A stretch of DNA of 64,000 nt from Semisulcospira habei (lineage: Eukaryota; Mollusca; Gastropoda; Semisulcospiridae), in contig BTPG01000002.1 of NCBI GenBank assembly GCA_036245525.1, positions 127,807,558 to 127,871,557 of the forward strand, given 5' to 3'. A program made the translations under genes and the position numbers. The notes under the pieces are model-generated. The model ran no database searches, was not told the DNA's origin, and worked only from the letters and a program-made list of their open reading frames with translations. Below, in pieces: positions 52,581 through 63,889 of the stretch. Position 1 is the first letter of the stretch. Every line of letters begins with the position of its first letter.

Positions 52581-53178
52581 TACACGCTTTCAGTTTTGTA
52601 TTCAATGCAGTAGGCAATATAATGCCTTTAACTCTACATTTGTATAGATTTTTTGTTTTAAATTGCAGGTCAACTTCTATTGAAAATATAAAGAACATTT
52701 TTGAGTACAGCCGAACTCTAGAAAAATATGTACAGTGTTGAAAAAAACCCTCGAACTCTCAAAAATGAACAATTGCAAAGAAATAATAATTTTTTTTTTC
52801 AATTGCCTTGAATGTGCTATGTGAGTACGAGATAACATGAACTTAGGAAAAAAATACACATTCACTGATTGAATCGTAATCTCTTTATTGTCCTGCCAGT
52901 GCAGATGTAAAGTTAACAAATGGAAAGAAAAATCGAAAAAATACTTTTTCGGTAACCAGCTGCCACAAATTGTAGTGAAGTGACACAGCTAATTTGATAG
53001 GATCGATATCTCTATGGGTACTGGACGCCATATTTAACGCGAACAAACAAAAAAAAAGTGCAGTATCCATGTTGTCCGGCATTATTATCCTGCATTGTGG
53101 CCAGGAACGTGTATATTACTCACAAATCCGTACGCCGCATTGGACGTTGACACCAGCGCTGACATTTTTCATTTTCCT
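52581..53178. other. No recognised feature
   Basis: AT-rich, unique-looking; T10 run at 52790. Confidence 0.5.
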
Positions 53179-53240
53179 TTAACCCTTTGGCTGTCGGTAG
53201 CTGTTCTTTGTCGCGGTGATTCCGGTAGCCAAAGAGTCAA
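53179..53240. mobile_element. TTAA element, family D, right arm mostly deleted
   Basis: TTAACCCTTTGGCTGTCGGT-AGCTGTTCTTTGTCGCGGTG then directly GGTAGCCAAAGAGTCAA. Confidence 0.85.
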
Positions 53241-53464
53241 ACAAAACCTTGTATTATCTGATACTGCTTGGTCTGCTTACAATACAGTGTGCCCGGAACG
53301 TGAGTAGGGTGTCCGATTCAGTACGCAGAATACGAAATCGTGCCAGCCGTTTCTCAACCCTTCCAGCAAACTTATCAATTTTTCACACTGACTGTCAGTT
53401 GAGCAGCGAAGAATAGTATTGAAATGCCATTAGCCGCAGGCCAAATTCTTTAAATAACCTGAAC

Positions 53465-53600
53465 ACCCCCCCCCCCCCCCCAAAAAAAAAAAAAATAAAT
53501 AAATAAATAAATAAATAAATACATAAAATAAATAAATAAAATTAAAAAATAAAATAATAAAAAATAAAAAATAAAACAATAATAATAATTTTTTTAAAAT
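53465..53600. repeat. C-run/A-run and (AAAT)n
   Basis: C14 followed by A13, then AAATAAATAAAT becoming degenerate. Confidence 0.95.
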
Positions 53601-53639
53601 ACAGCCGACCGGACCAGGGAAATGAAACATTTCAGACCA

Positions 53640-53718
53640 GCTCAATAGCAGTGCCTGATCATCTTGGCGCCTGTAAAGGCGCCAAGCAAATCGAACACTG
53701 CCATTGAACTATCGATGT
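53640..53718. mobile_element. Family B hairpin, decayed
   Basis: GCAGTGCCTGATCATCTTGG-CGCC against GGCGCCAAGCAAATCGAACA-CTGCC; no TTAA ends. Confidence 0.8.
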
Positions 53719-53829
53719 ATCCCTAAATCTTAGTTTAAGCAAGAAAGCATTGATGATCCGTTATGTGGACGAAGGTTAGCTATCAAAGCGTGCCATAGAG
53801 AGTATACGTGATAAAATGGTTTTTGTTCT

Positions 53830-53915
53830 CGTCTTCATTTATTTGAGTAGTTCCGCATCGAGAGGTGCGGCGAGAGCCGCCGCGCATCCGCTTGCGGCAC
53901 TACTCGAATGAGTTA
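53830..53915. mobile_element. TTAA hairpin element, family C, variant
   Basis: CATTTATTTGAGTAGTTCCG-CATC...CTTGCGGCACTACTCGAATG-AGTTAA. GAGTAGT/ACTACTC replaces GAGACGT/ACGTCTC in both arms. Its TTAA starts the next block. Confidence 0.88.
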
Positions 53916-54028
53916 ACCCTGACTAGCCACGATCTAAACATGAACCCGTCGGGTGTCGGTAACGGTTTTAGTCGCGATGAGTATGATTCCGAAGCGACTA
54001 AAACCGCTACCGACACCCAAAAGGTTAA
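53912..54028. mobile_element. TTAA hairpin element, family D
   Basis: Core GGGTGTCGGTAACGGTTTTA-GTCGC and GCGACTAAAACCGCTACCGA-CACCC, end AAAAGGTTAA. GGGTGTC/GACACCC replaces GGCTGTC/GACAGCC in both arms. About 30 bp of extra sequence follows the left TTAACCC. Confidence 0.9.
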
Positions 54029-54029
54029 A

Positions 54030-54568
54030 TTACTGTGAGACTTACTGTGTTTACTAGTCAGTTTCCCCCGCATATGGTTTGATTCACTGATAAACAATTC
54101 AGAAACATTAATATCGTGGTGACACTTTATGTACTCGCGCAACGACGAATTGCTCAAACACTGAACTTCGTGGTGGCGGCGGCGAAAGCCTGAACGCTTT
54201 TCTATATGATAACACTCACACAAAAACAGCTTACTAGGCCTACTTCGTGTATATCTCCCTTGGAACTGCTCAGACACCGACCAGACTTACCCCCATAACT
54301 CATGTTCAGCGTCATATCAATTTGTGCGGGGAGGAAAATATCCCCACCCTCTCGTCTCTCCAGTTTCACCGACCTTTGAACTCTCGCTTTTATGATGACG
54401 GGGGGGTTGTACAAAAAAGTCGGCTCGGCATTTGTCGGTCTCTTTGTGCGCTTCATGTTGCGGCATAGGAGTATTATGTCGGTGGAGCGTGTTTCAGGGC
54501 GGAAAATTGGTGGAGGGGTGAACATTTTTTGCTTCCCTGCATGTTGCGCGTCACCTCTCCCCTCGTCT
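54030..54568. other. No recognised feature
   Basis: Unique-looking; opposing 125- and 73-codon frames lack domains. Confidence 0.5.
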
Positions 54569-54635
54569 GCAAGAAGCATAGATTCTCATGAGCCCCTGCA
54601 GTCGCAGGGGGCTCATAAGAATGTATGTCTCTTGC
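54569..54635. mobile_element. Family A hairpin (TTC subtype)
   Basis: GCAAGAAGCATAGATTCTCA-TGAGCCCCTGC with GCAGGGGGCTCATAAGAATG-TATGTCTCTTGC. Confidence 0.93.
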
Positions 54636-54740
54636 TGGCACAGGCCGACCAGAACCCAAAATTTGAGGAGTAAAATATTGCATCTGTGCTGTTGGGCGTA
54701 ATATTGGACTATTCAATAGGCAAGCCGAATTTTCGTGTCT

Positions 54741-54806
54741 GCAAGAGGTATAGATTCTCATGAGCCCCTGCTGTCGCAGAGGCTCATGGGAATCTATGCC
54801 TCTTGA
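54741..54806. mobile_element. Family A hairpin (TTC subtype)
   Basis: GCAAGAGGTATAGATTCTCA-TGAGCCCCTGC with GCAGAGGCTCATGGGAATCT-ATGCCTCTTG. 105 bp from the previous copy. Confidence 0.93.
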
Positions 54807-55250
54807 GCGAAGATAGAGCAACGCAAGTTTCGTTCTCAGACTGAGGGAATGGTTCGGATTTGCGTCTGTGGTTTACTACTTCTGATGTGTGTGAAGAGAT
54901 ATGTGTGTTAGTTAGAAGGGTGTTGTCGAATGTCCGGTATCTACATGTATACGATACGTATTTGGGTTTTGGATGTATGAAATAAGTGTGACATGTGGTT
55001 GTTGTTTCGTTGTTGTTGTTGTTACTGATAGTGCCTTTTTTTTTTTTTTACACCGTGACCAATTATTGAATCTGTTATTCGACAAGTCGTACAGCAACGG
55101 CCTCAATCTCCGCTCCCCATCCCCCTGCCGGCCCCTGCCCACCCACACCCCCTCCTACCACCTACACACAGCAGCCGTCCCCTCCCCCACCCCCCCCCCT
55201 CTCACCCCCCCCCCCTCCCCACACACACTTACACACTTATCCTTCTTCGT
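54807..55250. other. No gene; C-rich tract
   Basis: T13 at 55036-55049 and CCCCCACCCCCCC sequence at 55180-55220. Confidence 0.5.
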
Positions 55251-55253
55251 TTA

Positions 55254-55464
55254 TGCCCTGCCACTGGACGCATATTGTGTTTCTAAAGCCTTTTTTCTAA
55301 TTCAGCGACCAAAAGCCACAACCGTCGCAGGAACATGGAAACACGTTGGTTTCAGCAAGAGACATAGATCCTCATGAGCCCCCGCAAATGCGGGGGCTCA
55401 TAAGGATCTATGTCTCTTGCAGTGTGATTTCAGTTCACGTTTTCCCGGCAGTCAAGAAGGTTAA
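55254..55464. mobile_element. TTAA hairpin element, family A
   Basis: Left TGCCCTGCCACTGGACGCAT (TTAA end lost), hairpin 55355-55421 with GACATAG/CTATGTC in both arms, right CCGGCAGTCAAGAAGGTTAA. Confidence 0.9.
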
Positions 55465-55747
55465 TTTATCATCACTTGTTCCATTTTCCATAGCCGTGCT
55501 TCAAACTCCCAATAAGTCCTTAGTCATCATTCCATGGAAATTGACATAAAGCCCCAAGACTAACATCGTACAGCAGAGCTTGTTTTGAGTAATCCCCCCC
55601 CCCCCCCCTTTTTTTATTTATTTATTTTTTTTGTTTGTTTTGTTTTGTTGTTGTTCAAAAAAAAATGGTGCTAAGACACAAGTGCTTTGTGAAGAGGTGC
55701 GTCATCTGTCACTCAAGACCACGATTTAACCCCCCAGATGACGGTCT

Positions 55748-56074
55748 TTAACCCCCTCCCCGCCACTGTACGTACATTTTTGTTTCTAAAATCTTTTGTT
55801 CATTCAACGAGCAAAAGTCAAACCCGTCCAAGAAGAAACATGGATACAAATTAGTCTCAGCAAGAGGCATAGATCCTCATGAGCCCCCGCAGTCGCGGGG
55901 CTCATGAGGATCTATGTCTCTTGCAGATGGATTATTTGTTCATTTAACGACCAAAAGCCCAAATCAGCCAAGAAATGTGGACGCTAATTAGTCTCAGAAA
56001 GAGGCATAGATCCTCATGAGCCCCCCCCCCCCCGCGGACTCTGTTCATGTTTTCTCTGCTTTGAAATGGTTAAG
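55748..56074. mobile_element. Family A element with internal duplication
   Basis: TTAACCCCCTCCCCGCCACT, first hairpin 55860-55925 (complete). The left-half segment TTGTTCATTTAACGA..CAAAAGCC...TTAGTCTCAG and left arm then repeat (55927-56020), ending in C14 where the stem should turn. Right end TTTGAAATGGTTAA. Slippage or template switching at the hairpin is likely. Confidence 0.88.
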
Positions 56075-56184
56075 GACAGGTGATCTCCCAAAAGGGTGTT
56101 CACCCAAAACAAGGTTCAGCAGAAGATGTCGGTCCGGCCCAGCACTTTTCTACACAGACCAGACCGCCTCATCAACCAGTCGGT

Positions 56185-56186
<2 letters not shown>

Positions 56187-56253
<67 letters not shown>
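56187..56253. repeat. (GA)n microsatellite
   Basis: About 30 GA units. Confidence 0.97.
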
Positions 56254-56339
56254 ACAAAAAATAATGAACAATGAACCTTTATTTTACAACGGTAAAAGCA
56301 TTTGTCACAAAAACCAATTTTCAAACTTGCCGTTGCTAA

Positions 56340-56342
<3 letters not shown>
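56254..56342 (-). mobile_element. 3-prime tail of a non-LTR element between two GA arrays
   Basis: Minus: AGCAACGGCAAGTTTGAAAA-TTGG...GTAAAATAAAGGTTCATTG-TTCATTATT. Homologous to 42849-42945. Confidence 0.75.

Positions 56343-56430
<88 letters not shown>
56343..56430. repeat. (GA)n microsatellite
   Basis: About 44 GA units. Confidence 0.97.
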
Positions 56431-56433
<3 letters not shown>

Positions 56434-56866
56434 CATCAAAAGCAAGGTGTTGTCCGTGTTATTTCAAGGTGACACAGTCTACTATGTGATTGCTTAGGTA
56501 CCGGACGGCAGTCTAGCCAGTCACGTGACTAGCTGCGTCACAATCGAGGTGTTATTGCGGGCCATGTATACTGTAAGGACTGACCCCCGGTGTTGTGCGA
56601 GGCTAAGGTTTTCTTGTTTATTTTCGGTACTTTTCGGTATTTTTCAGTGTCTACTCGATCACATGGTACAACTTTTAAAGTCTCGATAAACGTGTTGTCC
56701 GGGTTATTATTTTACTTTTTTATTTTTTTTTAAAAGGCCCTTCTGTCTTAGTCGATCGAATTGTAGTGAAAGTTCAATGTCACAATCCAGTTGGGTAACT
56801 TTTTAGTGTTGCGTTAAAAACACCTCATGATTACAGATTTTGGTGTAATTAGGGACAATTTCTTCC
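56431..56866. other. No recognised feature
   Basis: Unique-looking; TTTTCGGTATTTTTCAGT-type tract near 56625. Confidence 0.5.
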
Positions 56867-56867
56867 A

Positions 56868-56934
56868 GCAAGAGCCAAAGATTCTCATGAGCCCCTGCCG
56901 ATGCAAGGGCCCATGAGTATCTGTGCCTCTTGCA
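56868..56934. mobile_element. Family A hairpin (TTC subtype)
   Basis: GCAAGAGCCAAAGATTCTCA-TGAGCCCCTGC with GCAAGGGCCCATGAGTATCT-GTGCCTCTTGC. Confidence 0.9.
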
Positions 56935-57152
56935 GTTGAAAGATGCTGACTAAAGGAATGTTGACAGTGTTGTTGGTTTTCAGTAGGTACTTCAGCTGTC
57001 AGTAACGTCACTTTGCAGTGAATGTTTGCTGGACAGCAGACTGATCACAAAATAAATGACAGATGTTGCCAGCACAGGTTGTCTGAGACTTCGTTCTGCT
57101 GTGTTGTTCTTAAGTCACTGAGTACGGTTCACAGTGCTTTTTGACTGTTGAG

Positions 57153-57383
57153 TCATTGACCCGTTTGATCCTGATATACTACTTCATCAGTGAAATTAAT
57201 TTCACTATAGTAGTTCAAGGGTGGTGCCAGACTAGCTTGGCGCCTAAGGCGCCAAGCTAGTCTGGCACCACCCTTGAGCTGAAATGGTTTATCTATATCC
57301 TATTCTGTAATGTAGCCTTCCTAGGACAGTAAGCATTAAAAAAATTTTTTTTAAAAAATCAGCCTCCGGATGTAATGCGTTAT
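57153..57383. mobile_element. Family B element (CATCCTGA subtype)
   Basis: ATTGACCCGTTTGATCCTGA to CCTCCGGATGTAATGCGTTA. Perfect arms GTTCAAGGGTGGTGCCAGAC-TAGCTTGGCGCC; ACTAGC/GCTAGT is shared in both arms instead of AATAGC/GCTATT. Confidence 0.94.
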
Positions 57384-57900
57384 GTGGCAATAAAGCTTCA
57401 ACAATTTTGAAAAGAAAAGGGGAGACTGCCATTGCTTACAATTTAGGAAGACTACCAGATAAATTAGGTAGTATTGCTTGCTTGCTTACTGTCTTCCCTG
57501 AAAGTGCTTTTACCTACTTTATTAAAAAAAAAAAAAAAAAAAAAAGACAAAAAGAAAAACAAAAAAGAAGAAGAACCAAACTATAAAGCTTTCGAGAGGT
57601 AAATGTTTCACCTCGAGTGTTATTTGGTCGCGTAAAGATATTTTCATAGTCCAAAACCATCGCTGAAAACGATGTGCCATAATTGATCGATATGCTTCTT
57701 GTAGATTTAAATCGTCGTACATTAAACGCGAAAAACGCTACGAAACAAAAACATGAAGGAGAAATAAACCAGTAAAATTATAAATACATACGTGTCTGAT
57801 CTGTAGCTGTGGAACTTATTAGGGTTCTGAACCGTCACAGATTGGCGTACATGTTTCAAATGTGAAGCAAATTTCCCATTGCACCCATTGCTGTTTGCCC
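57384..57900. other. No gene; poly(A)
   Basis: A22 at 57524-57545, then unique-looking sequence. Confidence 0.5.
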
Positions 57901-57955
57901 CCCCCCCCCTCCCCCCCCCCTACCCCACCTCCCGCCACACCACCATCCCCCCGCC
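57899..57955. repeat. C-rich tract
   Basis: C11 and C10 runs. Confidence 0.9.
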
Positions 57956-58091
57956 TATCTGAGGTGCTAGCTTTGAAATTCACAACATCTGACAGTTCTG
58001 AAACGCGAACCACGATCCAGACAAACCTGAACTCCACAAACCACCTCCGTCTGAGAATCTGAGGTATAAATCAACGGACACGTAAATGCCA

Positions 58092-58155
58092 GCAAGACAT
58101 AGATTCTCATGAGCCCCTGCTCCGTAGGGGCTTATGAGAATCTATGTCTTTTGCA
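58092..58155. mobile_element. Family A hairpin (TTC subtype)
   Basis: GCAAGACATAGATTCTCATG-AGCCCCT with AGGGGCTTATGAGAATCTAT-GTCTTTTGC. Both arms lack the AGG/CCT and read AAGACATAG/CTATGTCTT. Confidence 0.94.
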
Positions 58156-58351
58156 GATGGTAAGTAGTTTGTTTTGTGGCTGAGTCTCCGGTCTTTACCG
58201 ATATGAAGCCGGGCTGCATGGTTGACGGGTCGCCCAAAGAAAAAAGACGGCGAATAGAGATTACGCTCGGTTTGTGTGATATTGAGTGTGCTTGCTTAGA
58301 TGGGGTAGGCTGGGATCGGGAGGGGAAGGGTGTGGAGGGTCGGGTACAGGA

Positions 58352-58352
58352 G

Positions 58353-58388
<36 letters not shown>

Positions 58389-58449
58389 GAGAGGCACACA
58401 CACACACACAGTCAGACACACAGGAAGACACACATACAGACACATACAG

Positions 58450-58501
<52 letters not shown>

Positions 58502-58502
58502 G
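58352..58502. repeat. (GA)n then (CA)n array
   Basis: GA units to 58395, then CACA with CAGA interruptions and a pure CA tail. Confidence 0.97.
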
Positions 58503-58614
58503 CACAGACGCTCAGACTGGTGCTGTACCGCAATGAATTTGTTTGTGGTATGGAAATCCACGCATGAAGGTCCTATAACACACATTATCTTTCATGATAC
58601 ACACTCTGTCTATC

Positions 58615-59045
58615 CCGTGTCCACAGCTCATCTTACCTTTCTTGTATCAACAGCCCATCTTCCCTTCCCCGTATCCACAGCCCATCTTTCCCTTTCCTGT
58701 ATCCACAGCCCATCTTCCCTTCCCCGTATCAACAGCCCATCTTCCCTTTCCTGTATCAACAGCCCATCTTCCCTTCCCCGTATCCACAGCCCATCTTTCC
58801 CTTTCCTGTATCCACAGCCCATCTTCCCTTTATAGTATCCCAGTCCATCTTCGCTTTCTTGTATCCACAGCCTATCTTCCATTCCCCGTAGCCACAGCCA
58901 TCTTTTTCCCGTATCCACAGCCCATCTATCGTTTCCCATATTCACAGCCCATCTTTTTCCCGTATCCGCAACCCATCTATCGTTTCCCATATCCACAGCC
59001 CATCTTTTTCCGGTATCCACAGCCCATCTTCCTTTTCCCAGCTTG
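58615..59045. repeat. 27-28-bp minisatellite
   Basis: About 15 units of CCACAGCCCATCTTTCCCTT-TCCTGTAT with CTTCCCCGTAT and TTTTCCCGTAT variants; later units are more diverged. 27-bp units stay in frame, giving misleading 150-219-codon frames. Confidence 0.96.
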
Positions 59046-59089
59046 AGTTGGAAGGGTGCTAAATCAAAGACCATCACACAATGTATTGC

Positions 59090-59224
59090 TTGCTTGCTTG
59101 CTTGATGGCTGGCTGGCTGGCTGGCTGGCTGGATGGATGGATGGATGGGTGGATGGATGGGTGGATGGTGGATGGATGGATGGATGGATTCATTCATTCA
59201 TTCATTCATTCATTCATTCATTCA
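59090..59224. repeat. Serial tetranucleotide arrays
   Basis: GCTT, then GGCT, then GGAT, then TTCA units abut one another in a single tract. Confidence 0.96.
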
Positions 59225-59319
59225 TGACACACCCACAAACGTGTTTCTACGCGCACACTGTCAAACGCTCAACTACTATATGACTTGGATGCATTCACAC
59301 ATGAATACTTTCAAGCTGA

Positions 59320-59480
59320 CCCTCCCCCCCCCCCCCATTCCCAGGCTTACACACCCGCAACCCCCAGCCTACCCCATCACCAACACCACAATCATCCCAG
59401 CCCCCACCCCTTGCCTCCGTTCTCATCTCCTATCCACCACCTTTTTTTCTCGTTTTCCCAACTTTTTCCCTTTCCATTGA
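59320..59480. other. C-rich spacer, no gene
   Basis: Proline-rich frames reflect composition. Confidence 0.5.
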
Positions 59481-59590
59481 CACTTCCAGAAACAAAGGCA
59501 AGTTGGCTGGAAGTATTTGTGTCGGTTTCGTCGCCGGCTTTACCCCCCGAAGACTTCCACTGTCTGAGGAGCAGAGACGTTAGTAATAAA

Positions 59591-59656
59591 GCAAGAAACA
59601 TAGATTCTCATGAGCCCATGCGAAGCAGGGGCTCATGTTTATCTATGTCTCTTGCA
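59591..59656. mobile_element. Family A hairpin (TTC subtype)
   Basis: GCAAGAAACATAGATTCTCA-TGAGCCC with GGGCTCATGTTTATCTATGT-CTCTTGC; (A/G)ACATAG/CTATGTC shared. Confidence 0.92.
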
Positions 59657-59659
59657 GAT

Positions 59660-60270
59660 TACAGACACTGTGTTGGTCTAGTCCGGCGAACGCTGTCGAG
59701 TTTTTGCCACTGATCACTTTTGCAGACTTTTCTGAAAAAGATGTGAGCGAAACCCTAACTGATCTCCTCCAGTCGGGGGGACACATACACTGATATACAC
59801 AGGACGTAACACGGCCTACAAGTTCTTAGATCTTCATGGGTCTTGTCCTGGCTGCATAGACTCACGCAGATCTGTGCTTGTTTCAAACATAACGGGAAGG
59901 GGAAATGTCAGTCTTAGAAGCTGATTTCGGCTCCACACTCATGAACTTCCCTTAGCTTGGTTTGTACACGTGTGAATAATTCTGTGCTGGGAAATGTGCG
60001 CGATAACTTCTTTTTTTTTTTAGATTTGTATGCACGTTTAATCAGATACTTCTATAACACTTTTTTTTTTTTCTTGGAGAATCTGAGCATGTGGCTGCCG
60101 ATGTACAATGTGAGCATAACTTAGTCTTTCCTCTCCCCTTTCTTCGATAAATGTTGTTGTTGTCGCTGTTGTTGTCTATGCAACAGTTCATTTCTATGTA
60201 GATTTTGTTTGAACGTCCAGTGACACAACAACAACAAATTTGGCTTCCCCTGATTGGTAGCCAAATTTTG
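59660..60270. other. No gene; T-runs
   Basis: T11 and T12 runs at 60010 and 60061. A possible very decayed A arm (CTTCATGGGTCTTG) lies near 59832. Confidence 0.45.
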
Positions 60271-60272
60271 TT

Positions 60273-60485
60273 TTAACTCATTCTACCCCAACACCGAAAT
60301 CCTTAGATCTTGCCGTTGTCCTCTGAAGACTGCATTGCAGTGCAGGACACAGATCGACCATGATATTTCAAGGGTGATGCCAGAATAGCTTGGCGCCCAT
60401 AGGCGCCAAGCTATTCTGGCATCACCCTTGAACTATCATGGTCGATCCTTATCTTCCTGTGGTGTGTTTGGGGTAGAATGAGATA
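60273..60485. mobile_element. TTAA hairpin element, family B (GTGATGCC subtype)
   Basis: TTAACTCATTCTACCCCAAC to GGGGTAGAATGAGATAA. The ends are mirror images over 17 bp. Arms with GATGCC/GGCATC. Confidence 0.95.
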
Positions 60486-60663
60486 AGCGGAGTACATTAC
60501 ATACAGAATTTGGGGCGAGGACTGTTTCCAACTTTAGTGATATCCGAGGCTGTCGTATGCGAGGTGGACTGTATTGATCTGAACAAGAACATCTGCAAAC
60601 ACGACAGGAACATGCCAACGTGAGTCCCAGCCGTCCTAGAAACATGGATACAAAGTGGTGTTT

Positions 60664-60699
60664 GCAAGAGACATAGAGGCAATTGCGGAGGCTCTTGCA
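60664..60699. mobile_element. Family A hairpin remnant
   Basis: GCAAGAGACATAGAGGCAAT-TGCGGAGGCTCTTGC; most of both arms deleted. Confidence 0.75.
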
Positions 60700-60984
60700 G
60701 TTGGATCGTCATGAACACGACATCCGGACCAACAGGGTGCTTGCCGAGCGTATATGAAAGAAAATCTCAACAACTAAGAAGAAAAATCGCTGGGACAGGA
60801 CTCGTACTACACAAATTTATTATTGTTGTTGTTGTTATCATTATTTATTTGTTTTGTTATGATTATTTTTTAAATTGTTATTATATTATGATGATGACGA
60901 CGATGATGATGATGGTGATGATGATTACAAAGGACTTACGTACAATAATACAAAACAGTACTGATCTTACTTAGGCGAGAATTG

Positions 60985-61655
<671 letters not shown>

Positions 61656-61679
61656 AATCTTTAGTAGAATCTTTAACGT

Positions 61680-63094
61680 ACATCTACAACCGTTGTATCG
61701 AGCGTGGCGAATTCCCCTCTGATCTGAAAAAAAGCCAAAGTTATTCCGCTTCCTAAGAACAAAGATCTTACAGATCCCAATAAATTCAGGCCAATTTCTA
61801 TCTTGTCTTCACTTTCAAAACCATAGAAAAGCACATACACAAACACTTACAGCACTTTCTTGACACACACGACCTTATTCATCCCTTACAGTCGGGATTT
61901 CGCCCGCGGCACTCTTGTCAAACAGCTCTCTCACATTTAACGGATCGTTGGCTCACATCAATAAATAAAGGACTGTTGACTGGAGTGGTCTTTTTAGACT
62001 TTACCAAAGCCTTCGATTTAGTTAACCATACCCTCCTTACCGAAAAACTTTCAGTCTACCGCGTAAGTGACCGAGCTGTATCCTTTTTTAAATCCTATCT
62101 TGAAGGCCGACGACAGTATGTCAGCGTAAATGGCAAATCATCCTCTGAGGGGCTGATTATGCATGGCGTGCCCCAGGGATCTATTCTCGGGCCTTTATTG
62201 TTCACACTTTACATAAATGACTTACCTTTACATATCTCACAGCCTGACGTTACCTGTAGCTTATTTGCAGATGATGCAACTTTGGATGTGTCTGCGCCAG
62301 ACGTGCCCACAATCACTAGTTCACTCCAGCAAACAATAAATGAAGTCTTTGGTTGGTGCCAGACTAATTCCATGATTCCAAATCCATCAAAGACGGAATG
62401 TATGCTTGTGACAACAAGGCAAAAGCATCAGCTGAGCCCGCCGCCACTCCAACTTTTCCTTGAACAGCAACCAATAGCGCAAGTTAGAGAACATCGTTTG
62501 CTTGGTGTCACTGTAGACGACCAGCTCAGTTGGCATTCGCATACTAATTCTATTTGTAAGGTTTTGTCAAAAAATCTATATTTGTTATCTAGACTAGTTC
62601 TATTCACCGACGTTTCAACCAGGCAGTTGTTTTATAACGCACACATAAAATCCCATCTAGATTACGCATCGACAGTATGGGATGGATGCAGCGATATTTC
62701 TGTAAAAAGAATAAATTCACTCCATAGACGTGCGGCAAAGCTTATCCTAAAAGATTCCCACACCCCTTTGACTACCGACGATAAACTAACAAAATTAAAT
62801 ATGTTGCCCCTTCGTAAGCACTTTTTATTCAATAAATGTGTATTTATGCGTAAGATCACACTTTCAAAATCACCTGGATATTTCGCTGCTCTCTTTAAGG
62901 CTCCCCACACTCCGTACCCGACACTGAGGAACGACCTGGTAGTGCCTAGGCCCCGCCTTGACATTTTTAAATCGGCCTTGTCATATTCAGCAGCCAAAGA
63001 ATGGAATTTACTTCCAAAAGAAATAAAATCTATCACGACCATAAATGCTTTCAAGACAAGGCTTCATCAGCATTTGCTACAAATGCAAGCGTAA
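61680..63094 (+). pseudogene. Reverse transcriptase remnant with long open frame
   Basis: Upstream of 61850 the frame is broken by two single-base slips: an extra A in the A-run near 61728 and a missing A near 61817 in SSLSK-TIEK. From about 61850 it is open: SGFRPRHSCQTALSHLTDRW, palm motif FLDFTKAFDLVNH, HGVPQGSILGPLLFTLYIND, catalytic FADDATLD, RLLGVTVDDQLSW, YASTVWDGC, INSLHRRAAKLIL, and the C-terminal AFKTRLHQHLLQMQA stop. FADD and motif B are intact. The missing endonuclease and N-terminal RT make it non-functional. The ATG at 61976 is a chance internal codon, not a true start. Confidence 0.9.
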
Positions 63095-63154
63095 ACTGCT
63101 TTTGTTTTTAGAATGACGTGGTATTTTGAATTTGTTTATCTCATTATCTGATTG

Positions 63155-63200
63155 TTGTTGTTGGTTTTTTTTTTTTTTTGTTGTTTTTTTTTTTTTAATT
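63155..63200. repeat. T-runs in the 3-prime UTR
   Basis: T14-GTTGTTGTTGTT and T13 runs. Confidence 0.9.
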
Positions 63201-63506
63201 TTATGGTACACTTGTTAGTTGGTAGCGCATGTATATCTCATTATGTGTATTAAATGTGTTTATGATGTTTTTGTATATGATCGCCATATGTACACACTGG
63301 CTGTATCCCTGCTGTCGCCTTCGAGCGGAAGCTGATCGAGGGGGGCAGCCAGTATGACTCGCCTTGTTGGGCGCTTATGGTGTGTCAGTGCGTGCGGCCG
63401 CGTGAGTATTTGTGTAAGTAGTTTAGCAAGGACAAGATGGAAGAAAGGTCTTCAGACCTAAATCTTTTTATCCTTGGAAAATAAAGATTCATTGTCATTG
63501 TCATTG

Positions 63507-63820
63507 TCTCTCTCTCTCCACCATCCTCACACACATCTCAAACCCACCACCTCATCTACTGCCCCTCCCTCCCCTCGGTCTCTGTCAGCCACCCATCTCC
63601 CATATCCCACCCGAAACTTTAACACCTGCTGTAGTATTGCCAAACACAGGGCGATGTTTCATTCAAACTCCTCAGCAAACATCGCCATCGCGTACGGAAG
63701 AATGGACGGTCGCCGGGTGCGAATTCATGCGGGGCTCACGTTCGTGTGAAATCGGCTTCTTGGGCAAACAGACGGGAGATCATGGTCTCCGGGTACCTGG
63801 GGTGGAGAGTGCCACCCGTC
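63507..63820. other. No gene recognised
   Basis: A short CT run, then CCACC-rich and moderately GC-rich unique sequence. A CACCCGTCTGCAAG-type flank leads into the last hairpin. Confidence 0.5.
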
Positions 63821-63821
63821 T

Positions 63822-63889
63822 GCAAGTGGAACAGATCATCATGCGCCCCCTGCATTCACCGGGGCGCTTGATGATCTGTTCCACTTGCT
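63822..63889. mobile_element. Family A-architecture hairpin with new sequence
   Basis: GCAAGTGGAACAGATCATCA-TGCGCCCC and GGGGCGCTTGATGATCTGTT-CCACTTGC (one mismatch). Same length, same GCAAG end, same GAT..TCATG and CCCC spacing as family A, but many positions changed in both arms at once. Confidence 0.9.

Larger units (their letters stand above)
61662..63506 (+). mobile_element. CR1/Jockey/L2-like non-LTR retrotransposon, 5-prime truncated
   Basis: The body starts inside the reverse transcriptase immediately after the CT array. A 372-codon open frame (61976-63094) is followed by a 3-prime UTR of about 400 bp with a terminal AGGTCTTCAGACCT hairpin, AATAAAG, and an ATTGTC repeat tail. A further CT run follows. 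The C-terminal AFKTRLHQHLL and GVPQGSILGP motifs fit the CR1/L2/Jockey group; no exact clade claimed. Confidence 0.9.

Noticed and set aside
58176..58835. 219-codon frame
   Set aside because: Most of it is GA/CA microsatellite and the 27-bp minisatellite read in phase. Only the first 50 residues are non-repetitive and show no domain.
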